NCBI RefSeq assembly: GCF_000373905.1
Contig: NZ_KB892705.1
Location: forward strand, 992,001 to 1,056,000
Direction: 5' to 3'
DNA from: Mycobacterium sp. 155
GTDB taxonomy: Bacteria; Actinomycetota; Actinomycetes; Mycobacteriales; Mycobacteriaceae
Length of the DNA stretch: 64,000 nt
The notes under the pieces were generated by a model, which worked only from the letters and a program-made list of their open reading frames with translations, was not told where the DNA came from and did no database searches. Of this stretch, positions 54,377 to 64,000 are shown piece by piece (the first letter of the stretch is position 1; every line of letters begins with the position of its first letter). The position numbers and the translations under genes are program-made.

Positions 54377-54650
54377 ACTGTCAGCGTAAGCCCTGCGTGG
54401 GGGCGATGAGCGCCCCGGCGTCGCGGGTCATTTCGCGTCGATGACCCGCCTGCGCGAACAAGCAGTTTTCATAGACCGACTACCCTGTCGATGTGAACGC
54501 TGCTGACCGGCCCGCCTACGACACCGATCGGCTCGACACCTTGTCGCGGCGCGCGGTGGGCGGTGGCGCGTATCGCGAAGTGGGTCAGGTCGATCGTGGC
54601 GACGAGTTGGGTGTCCACGCGTCTGTCGGATGACGACGTAGACTCTTCTG
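54377..54650. other. upstream part of the PAC2-metH intergenic region
   Basis: 274 bases before the riboswitch. Should contain the promoters of the PAC2 gene and metH. No cobalamin riboswitch consensus (B12 box) is present. No gene is supported. Confidence 0.4.
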
Positions 54651-54734
54651 GTCGAGAGGCGTTGCAACGGTTCCGGGTTTCTGCCCGTTTCCGCCACGCT
54701 CGGCAGAGTCAAGGACGCCTTCCGTTGCGGAAGG
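54651..54734 (+). promoter_or_regulatory. S-adenosylhomocysteine (SAH) riboswitch controlling metH
   Basis: P1: GTCGAG (54651-54656) with CTCGGC (54699-54704). Pseudoknot P4: AGGCGT (54657-54662) with ACGCCT (54715-54720). The conserved GCGTTGCAAC after P1, the internal CGG...CCG hairpin and the CCACG before the P1 3' strand follow the SAH-riboswitch order. Expression platform: CCTTCCG (54718-54724) pairs perfectly with CGGAAGG (54728-54734), which contains the metH ribosome binding site. This hairpin and P4 share bases 54718-54720, so ligand binding should release the ribosome site and switch metH on when SAH builds up. Confidence 0.75.
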
Positions 54735-54741
54735 AGAGTAT

Positions 54742-58506
<3,765 letters not shown>

Positions 58507-58604
58507 GGCCTACCCTGGTCGAGCAGCCACGCATGGGTGACCGTGCGGCGTGCCTTCAGTCACACGATTTCGCCCTGCCCAAGGCGCGATGGGACAATGG
58601 CACC

Positions 58605-59288
58605 ATGGATGCGGTGCTGTGGGACATGGACGGCACTCTCGTCGATTCCGAAAAACTCTGGGACATCTCGATGCACGCGCTCTATGCACGCATGGGTGGG
58701 GTGCTCAGCGCGGAGGTACGTGAGTCGACCGTCGGCGGCTCGTCAGAGTTGGTGATGCGGATCGTCTACGACGATCTGGGGCTGGACCCCGATCCCGCGG
58801 CGATGGCTGAATCGGCCGACTGGCTGCACGGCTACACCGGTGATCTGTTCGAGCAGGGGCTGCCGTGGCGGCCCGGAGCCCGGGATCTGTTGGAGCGGTT
58901 GACGGCTGCGGGCATTCCGCTGGCACTGGTCACCAACACCCACCGGCAGCTTGCCGAGCGGGCGTTGAAAAGCATTGGTCGGCACTATTTTTCGGTGACT
59001 GTCTGCGGTGACGAAGTGCCTAACGGCAAGCCGTTCCCGGATCCGTATCTACGTGCTGCCGCCTTGCTCGGGTTCGACACCGCGCAGTGCCTGGCGGTGG
59101 AGGATTCGGTGACCGGTACGGCTTCGGCGGAGGCAGCCGGCTGCCCGGTGCTGGTGGTGCCCAATGATGTCGAGGTGCCCCGGGGGCCGCGGCGCAGGCA
59201 GGTCGAGTCACTCAGCGCGCTCGGTGTCGAGGATTTGCGGGCGATTCACGCCGAACTGGACCGCGAGCCCGCTCAACGCAGCGCTTGA
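58605..59288 (+). CDS. HAD-superfamily phosphatase (beta-phosphoglucomutase-like)
   Basis: 227 residues from ATG 58605. HAD motif I LWDMDGTLVDSEK with nucleophile and acid Asp; motif II LVTNTHRQ; Lys in PNGKPFPDP; motif IV AVEDSVTGTASAEAAG. A small cap sits between motifs I and II, as in phosphoglucomutase/sugar-phosphatase relatives. Substrate unknown; position beside a glucose transporter gene would fit a sugar phosphate. Confidence 0.88.
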   Translation: MDAVLWDMDGTLVDSEKLWDISMHALYARMGGVLSAEVRESTVGGSSELVMRIVYDDLGLDPDPAAMAESADWLHGYTGDLFEQGLPWRPGARDLLERLTAAGIPLALVTNTHRQLAERALKSIGRHYFSVTVCGDEVPNGKPFPDPYLRAAALLGFDTAQCLAVEDSVTGTASAEAAGCPVLVVPNDVEVPRGPRRRQVESLSALGVEDLRAIHAELDREPAQRSA

Positions 59289-59380
59289 GTTAATTACCGG
59301 AACGGATATCACCCTATCCGCAGGTTAACTGTGCGATTGTGAGGTGGCACAGATCACGCAACGCTGCGAGAGGACGTGTC

Positions 59381-60847
59381 ATGACGCACGGACCGGTAGG
59401 TGATTCCACGTCGGGCGTGGACTACGAGGAATCCGAACACAGCGGCAAGGTGGTGCGCATCGCCTCGGTGGCCGCACTGGGCGGCCTGCTGTTCGGCTAC
59501 GACAGTGCCGTGATCAACGGTGCCGTCGCCGCACTGCGGGACGAGTTCGGCATCGGCGATTACACTCTGGGCGTTGCGGTCGCCTCAGCACTGCTGGGTG
59601 CCGCGGCGGGCGCGATGACGGCAGGACGCCTGGCCGACCGCATCGGCCGCCTCTCGGTCATGAAACTGGCCGCCGTACTGTTCTTCGTCAGCGCGATCGG
59701 AACCGCTCTGGCGCCCAACATTTGGCTGGTGGTCATCTTCCGCGTCATCGGCGGCGTCGGCGTCGGCGTGGCGTCGGTGATTGCACCGGCCTACATCGCC
59801 GAGACGTCACCGCCGCGCATCCGGGGCCGGCTGGGCTCGCTGCAACAGCTGGCGATCGTCAGCGGCATTTTCATATCGCTGGCCGTGGATGCGCTTCTGG
59901 CGCATCTGGCCGGAGGGTCGCGCGAGGAACTGTGGCTCGGGCTGGCCGCGTGGCGCTGGATGTTCCTGGCGATGACGTTGCCCGCCGTTCTGTACGGAGT
60001 GCTCGCGTTCACCATCCCAGAGTCGCCGCGCTATCTCGTTGCGAAATACCGCATTCCGGAAGCCCGCAAGGTGCTCGCCATGCTGCTCGGCGAGAAGAAC
60101 CTCGAAATCACCATCAGACGGATCCAGGATTCGCTGAAGTCCGACAAGCCGCCGTCATGGCGGGATCTGCGCAAACCGACCGGCGGTATCTACGGCATCG
60201 TCTGGGTAGGGCTCGGGCTGTCGATCTTCCAGCAATTCGTCGGTATCAACGTCATCTTCTACTACTCCAACGTGCTGTGGGAGGCCGTCGGGTTCGGCGA
60301 GAGCGAGGCGTTCGTCATCACCGTGATCACGTCGATCACCAACATCGTCACCACGCTCATCGCGATTGCGCTCATCGATCGGATCGGCCGCAGACCGCTG
60401 CTGTTGATGGGATCGGCCGGTATGGCGGTGACGTTGGGCACCATGGCAGTTATCTTCGGCACCGCAAGTCAGGTCGACGGCAAGCCCGTGCTGGGTGATG
60501 TCGCCGGACCGGTGGCGTTGGTCGCCGCCAACCTGTTCGTGGTGGCATTCGGCATGTCGTGGGGTCCGGTCGTCTGGGTGCTGCTCGGCGAGATGTTCCC
60601 GAACCGTATCCGCGCTGCGGCGCTGGGGTTGGCCGCAGCCGGGCAGTGGGTGGCGAACTGGGTGATTACCGTGACGTTCCCGACGCTGAGCAGCATGCTC
60701 GGTGTTGCCTATGGCTTCTATGCCTTGTGTGCGGTGCTGTCGTTCCTGTTCGTGTCGCGATGGGTGCAGGAGACCAAGGGCAAACATCTCGAAGACATGC
60801 AGAGCGAGATCCCGCACCATGAGCAGAACCGCGCGGTGAATTCTTAA
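59381..60847 (+). CDS. glcP: sugar-porter family MFS transporter (GlcP-like)
   Basis: 488 residues, 12 transmembrane helices. Sugar-porter signatures: LFGYDSAVINGAV, GRLADRIGRLSVMKLAA, AETSPPRIRGRLGSLQQLAI, PESPRYLVAKYR, QQFVGINVIFYYS, DRIGRRPLLLMGS and the final FVSRWVQETKGKHLEDM. As I recall, glcP of M. smegmatis, a proton-glucose symporter, has the same neighbours. ATG 59381. The N-terminal tail is charged and lacks a signal. Confidence 0.88.
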   Translation: MTHGPVGDSTSGVDYEESEHSGKVVRIASVAALGGLLFGYDSAVINGAVAALRDEFGIGDYTLGVAVASALLGAAAGAMTAGRLADRIGRLSVMKLAAVLFFVSAIGTALAPNIWLVVIFRVIGGVGVGVASVIAPAYIAETSPPRIRGRLGSLQQLAIVSGIFISLAVDALLAHLAGGSREELWLGLAAWRWMFLAMTLPAVLYGVLAFTIPESPRYLVAKYRIPEARKVLAMLLGEKNLEITIRRIQDSLKSDKPPSWRDLRKPTGGIYGIVWVGLGLSIFQQFVGINVIFYYSNVLWEAVGFGESEAFVITVITSITNIVTTLIAIALIDRIGRRPLLLMGSAGMAVTLGTMAVIFGTASQVDGKPVLGDVAGPVALVAANLFVVAFGMSWGPVVWVLLGEMFPNRIRAAALGLAAAGQWVANWVITVTFPTLSSMLGVAYGFYALCAVLSFLFVSRWVQETKGKHLEDMQSEIPHHEQNRAVNS

Positions 60848-60947
60848 GCGAAGTGGCGTGGTTTCGGCACACCGGCGCATGATCGGTTCGGTGGCGTAGG
60901 CCCGCGACAGCGTGAATCGTGGCCTGGTGCGGTGCAATAGGCAGGCC

Positions 60948-61229
60948 ATGAAACAATCCATGCCCGTGAAGACTTTCGACGGCCTGTTCGCTGAACTCAG
61001 CGAGAAAGCGCGGACCCGGCCGGCCGGCAGTGGCACCGTCGCGGCGTTGGACACCGGGGTGCACGGACTCGGCAAGAAGATCCTGGAGGAAGCCGGCGAA
61101 GTGTGGCTGGCCGCCGAGCACGAGAGCGACGAGGCGCTGGCCGAGGAGGTCAGCCAGTTGCTGTACTGGACACAGGTGATGATGCTCGCCCGCGGCCTGA
61201 CCCTCGACGACGTCTACCGGAAGCTGTGA
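60948..61229 (+). CDS. hisE: phosphoribosyl-ATP pyrophosphatase
   Basis: 93 residues, same length as the M. tuberculosis enzyme. MazG-like helical fold: [20 protein letters not shown] and [17 protein letters not shown] carry the metal-binding Glu residues. Hydrolyses PR-ATP to PR-AMP, second step of histidine synthesis. ATG 60948 ([10 protein letters not shown]) fits homologs. hisG begins two bases after its stop. Confidence 0.95.
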   Translation: MKQSMPVKTFDGLFAELSEKARTRPAGSGTVAALDTGVHGLGKKILEEAGEVWLAAEHESDEALAEEVSQLLYWTQVMMLARGLTLDDVYRKL

Positions 61230-61231
61230 GC

Positions 61232-62083
61232 ATGCTGCGGGTTGCTGTACCCAACAAGGGTGCCCTGAGCGAATCGGCCGCCGAGATCCTCGCCGAGGCG
61301 GGTTACCGTCGGCGGCGCGATCCCAAGGATCTGACGGTCGTCGATCCGAACAACAACGTGGAGTTCTTCTTCCTGCGGCCGAAGGACATCGCCGTCTATG
61401 TCGGGTCCGGTGAGCTCGATCTCGGTATTACCGGGCGTGACCTGGCCGCGGATTCGGACGCACCGGTGCGTGAGCGTTTGTCGCTGGGCTTCGGCAACTC
61501 GACCTTCCGCTACGCGGCCCCGGCCGGCCGGGAATGGACCACGGCAGACTTGGCGGGCAAGCGGATTGCCACGTCGTTCCCGAACCTGGTGCGCAAAGAC
61601 TTGGAGACACGGGGGACCGAGGCCACCGTAATCCGGCTCGACGGAGCGGTGGAGATCTCCATCCAGCTCGGCGTCGCCGATGTCATCGCCGACGTTGTCG
61701 GATCGGGCCGCACCCTCGGCCTGCACGGCCTGGTCGCCTTCGGTGCGCCGCTGTGTGAATCGGAGGCGGTACTGATCGAACGCGTCGGCGCCGCGCAGGG
61801 GAACGCGGCCGCACGCGACCAGCTGACAGCCCGAGTGCAGGGCGTGGTGTTCGGCCAGCAGTACCTGATGCTCGACTATGACTGCCCCCGTGCGGCTTTG
61901 GACGATGCCATGGCGGTCACTCCGGGACTGGAATCGCCGACGATCGCGCCGCTGGCCGATCCGGACTGGGCGGCGGTGCGGGCCCTGGTTCCGCGTCGCG
62001 ATGTCAACAGCATCATGGACGAGCTGGCGGCCATCGGGGCCAAAGCGATCCTGGCTTCGGACATCAGGTTCTGCCGCTTCTGA
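61232..62083 (+). CDS. hisG: ATP phosphoribosyltransferase, long form
   Basis: 283 residues, long hexameric type with a C-terminal ACT-like regulatory domain (from about residue 210) that binds histidine for feedback inhibition. Catalytic part: [32 protein letters not shown] and the PRPP loop [20 protein letters not shown]. First step of histidine synthesis. Operon with hisE. Confidence 0.96.
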   Translation: MLRVAVPNKGALSESAAEILAEAGYRRRRDPKDLTVVDPNNNVEFFFLRPKDIAVYVGSGELDLGITGRDLAADSDAPVRERLSLGFGNSTFRYAAPAGREWTTADLAGKRIATSFPNLVRKDLETRGTEATVIRLDGAVEISIQLGVADVIADVVGSGRTLGLHGLVAFGAPLCESEAVLIERVGAAQGNAAARDQLTARVQGVVFGQQYLMLDYDCPRAALDDAMAVTPGLESPTIAPLADPDWAAVRALVPRRDVNSIMDELAAIGAKAILASDIRFCRF

Positions 62084-62122
62084 TCGCCGGATGCCGCGGC
62101 GCTGTGCGTGTTAGCGTCCGGC

Positions 62123-62605
62123 ATGAGCCATTTCCTCGTTCTGTTGCTGGCGCTGCTCATCGGGGTGGTGGCCGGGCTGCGAGCGTTGACCCCTCCCGCC
62201 GTGGTGGCGTGGGCGGCCGCGCTGCACTGGATCAATCTGGACGGCACCTGGGTGCAGTGGCTGGCACACCCGATCACCGTCACCGTTCTCACCATTCTTG
62301 CTGTGGTGGAACTGATTACCGACCAGCTGCCGAAGACCCCGAGCCGTAAGACCGCGGTTCAGTTCGTCGCCCGATTGGCCACCGGGGCGTTCGCGGGCGC
62401 CGTGATCGGTACCGCATGGGGTTACACGTTCGGCGGGCTCGGGTCCGGAATGATCGGCGCCGTGCTGGGCACCTTGGGCGGTTACGAGGCCCGCACCCGT
62501 CTGGTCGCCGTCACCGGAGGGCGCGACCTGCCGGTGGCCTTGGTGGAGGACGCCGTTGCCGTGCTGGGTGGGTTCGCCATCGCAGCGCTGACCGCGGTGG
62601 TGTAG
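62123..62605 (+). CDS. DUF4126 membrane protein (Rv2120c-type)
   Basis: 160 residues from ATG 62123. Four hydrophobic segments: LVLLLALLIGVVAGLRAL, ITVTVLTILAVVELIT, FAGAVIGTAWGYTFGGLG and AVAVLGGFAIAALTAVV. Conserved GLRALTPPAVVAWAA and TDQLPKTPSRK. Function unknown. The flavoprotein gene starts four bases after its stop, so both are co-transcribed. Confidence 0.85.
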   Translation: MSHFLVLLLALLIGVVAGLRALTPPAVVAWAAALHWINLDGTWVQWLAHPITVTVLTILAVVELITDQLPKTPSRKTAVQFVARLATGAFAGAVIGTAWGYTFGGLGSGMIGAVLGTLGGYEARTRLVAVTGGRDLPVALVEDAVAVLGGFAIAALTAVV

Positions 62606-62608
62606 CCC

Positions 62609-63985
62609 ATGGGCGAGCCAGAGCAGTTCGATGCCATCATCGTTGGTGCCGGACAGGCCGGCCCCTCGCTGGCCGGGCGATTGACCGCGGCAGGCAATAC
62701 CGTTGCCGTGGTCGAACGCAAACTGGTGGGCGGTACCTGCGTGAACACCGGCTGTATTCCCACCAAGACGTTGGTGGCCAGCGCCTACGCCGCTCATGTC
62801 GCCCGTCGCGGTGTTGAATACGGTGTCCACACAGGCGAAGTCACCGTGGACATGGCCAAGGTCAAGGCCCGCAAGGATGGCATCATGCTGGCCGACCGGC
62901 ACGGCGTGGAGACCTGGCTTCAGGATATGGACGGGGCGTCGCTCATCCGGGGCCATGCCCGGTTCGTCGATCAGCACACCATGGACGTCGACGGCCGGTT
63001 GCTGACCGCGGACCGGATCTTCCTCAACGTGGGCGGTCGCGCGGTGGCGCCCGACTTTCCCGGCCTGGCCGATATCGACTATCTGACCAACGTCGGGATC
63101 CTCGAACTGGATTCGCTGCCCGAGCATCTCGTCATCATCGGTGGCAGCTACATTGCACTCGAGTTCGCCCAGATGTACCGGCGCTTCGGGGCCAGGGTCA
63201 CGGTCATCGAGCGGGGCCCACGGCTGACCTCACGGGAGGACGAGGACATCTCGGCTGCGATCAAGGAGATCCTCGAAGCCGAGGGTATCGACATCGTGCT
63301 CAATGCCACCGACATCCGGTTTAGCAAGCAGGACAATGGCTTCGAGGTTGTCCCGGCCGGCGGTGCCGAACCGATCGCGGGAACCCACCTGCTGGTGGCG
63401 GTCGGCCGGGTACCCAATACCGACGATCTCGACCTGCAGAACGCGGGTGTGCAGACCGACAAGCGCGGTTACATCGTGGTGGACGACCAGCTGCGCACCA
63501 GTGCCGAGCACATCTGGGCGATGGGGGACTGCAACGGCAAGGGCGCCTTCACGCACACCTCGTACAACGACTACGAAATCGTGGCGGCCAACCTGCTCGA
63601 CAACGATCCGCGCCGGGTCAGCGAACGCGTTCCCACCTATGCGTTGTTCATCGATCCACCGCTGGGCAGGGCCGGGCTGACTGTCGACCAGGTCCGGGCC
63701 TCAGGCCGAGGAGCCTTGGTGGCCAAGCGCCCGATGACCCGCGTGGGTCGCGCGGTGGAGAAGGGCGAGTCACAGGGATTCATGAAAGTGGTGGTCGACG
63801 CGGAGACCGAGGAGATCCTCGGTGCGGCCACCCTCGGCGTCGGCGGCGACGAGGTCATCCACTGCATCGTCGACGTGATGACCGCCAAACTGCCCTACAC
63901 CGCCATATCCCGCACCATGCACATCCACCCCACGGTCAGCGAGCTGGTGCCGACGCTGCTGCAGGACCTGCGGCCGCTGGACTGA
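62609..63985 (+). CDS. pyridine nucleotide-disulfide oxidoreductase (mercuric-reductase-like)
   Basis: 458 residues. FAD motif IIVGAGQAGPSLAGRL, redox disulfide GGTCVNTGCIPTKTLV, NAD(P) motif VIIGGSYIALEFAQMY, second FAD motif IWAMGDCNGKG, and the C-terminal dimer/His motif MHIHPTVSELVPTLL. No HMA domain at the N-terminus and no C-terminal Cys pair, so it is unlikely to be a true mercuric reductase; disulfide or quinone reduction is more likely. ATG 62609. Confidence 0.9.
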   Translation: MGEPEQFDAIIVGAGQAGPSLAGRLTAAGNTVAVVERKLVGGTCVNTGCIPTKTLVASAYAAHVARRGVEYGVHTGEVTVDMAKVKARKDGIMLADRHGVETWLQDMDGASLIRGHARFVDQHTMDVDGRLLTADRIFLNVGGRAVAPDFPGLADIDYLTNVGILELDSLPEHLVIIGGSYIALEFAQMYRRFGARVTVIERGPRLTSREDEDISAAIKEILEAEGIDIVLNATDIRFSKQDNGFEVVPAGGAEPIAGTHLLVAVGRVPNTDDLDLQNAGVQTDKRGYIVVDDQLRTSAEHIWAMGDCNGKGAFTHTSYNDYEIVAANLLDNDPRRVSERVPTYALFIDPPLGRAGLTVDQVRASGRGALVAKRPMTRVGRAVEKGESQGFMKVVVDAETEEILGAATLGVGGDEVIHCIVDVMTAKLPYTAISRTMHIHPTVSELVPTLLQDLRPLD

Positions 63986-64000
63986 GACTGCGGCCGATGT

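Noticed and set aside
54377..54741. Cobalamin riboswitch ahead of the B12-dependent metH
   Set aside because: No B12 box or matching core was seen; the helices present fit an SAH riboswitch instead.
62609..63985. Mercury resistance operon
   Set aside because: The flavoprotein lacks the C-terminal Cys pair and HMA domain of MerA, and there are no merR or merT-like neighbours.

Overview
The window looks like the chromosome of a fast-growing mycobacterium (Mycolicibacterium-type). It is very GC-rich and starts many genes on GTG or TTG. From about 42 kb to the end it carries the conserved block equivalent to M. tuberculosis Rv2141c to Rv2120c in inverted order: M20 peptidase, PEBP protein, pyrD, lppL, uppP, phosphoglycerate mutase, DUF3090, SCO1664-type kinase, cysQ, the mycothiol ligase mshC, a PAC2 protein, metH, hisE and hisG. 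A glcP-like sugar transporter sits beside metH, as I recall it does in M. smegmatis.

Left part (1-31.4 kb), accessory metabolism. It opens with an AAA-ATPase/LuxR regulator cut by the window edge. Next is a translationally coupled pair, an animal-type haem peroxidase and a catalase-related haem protein, an arrangement suggesting oxylipin chemistry. Across a promoter region with two copies of a 16-bp operator-like palindrome come two tiny coupled ORFs, a subtilase and an alpha/beta hydrolase. Then follow a type II NADH dehydrogenase, a cytochrome b561/molybdopterin fusion enzyme, an MgtA-type Mg2+ ATPase behind a 333-nt structured leader, a two-gene ABC transporter with no binding protein, and two DUF1254 proteins, one of them a lipoprotein. 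A hipBA toxin-antitoxin pair with three operator palindromes follows. A divergent meta-cleavage catabolic cluster (TetR, MhpD, MhpF, MhpE leftward; hydroxylase, C-C hydrolase, type I extradiol dioxygenase and amidohydrolase/decarboxylase rightward) closes this part, with two TetR-type operators in the divergent promoter.

Middle (31.6-42.0 kb), a genomic island. A 10.4-kb segment is bounded by 19-bp direct repeats copied from the 3' end of tRNA-Leu(GAG) at 42005-42090. No integrase remains. It carries a nitrilase-fold hydrolase and a small winged-helix protein separated by an almost perfect 35-bp palindrome, an unknown protein, a 1161-residue protein ending in a PD-(D/E)XK nuclease domain, a translationally coupled partner that seems to have lost its C-terminus by frameshift, and a protein with two nuclease-like domains resembling Mrr enzymes. 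I consider the last three the best candidate in the window for an undescribed defence or mobile-element system.

Right part (42-64 kb), core genome: cell wall (uppP), pyrimidine (pyrD), mycothiol (mshC), sulfur (cysQ), methionine (metH) and histidine (hisE/hisG) genes. It is interrupted by one IS110-family element at about 44.1-45.3 kb. metH is preceded by a convincing S-adenosylhomocysteine riboswitch whose last helix competes with a hairpin that buries the metH ribosome binding site. The window ends with a DUF4126 membrane protein and a mercuric-reductase-like flavoprotein.
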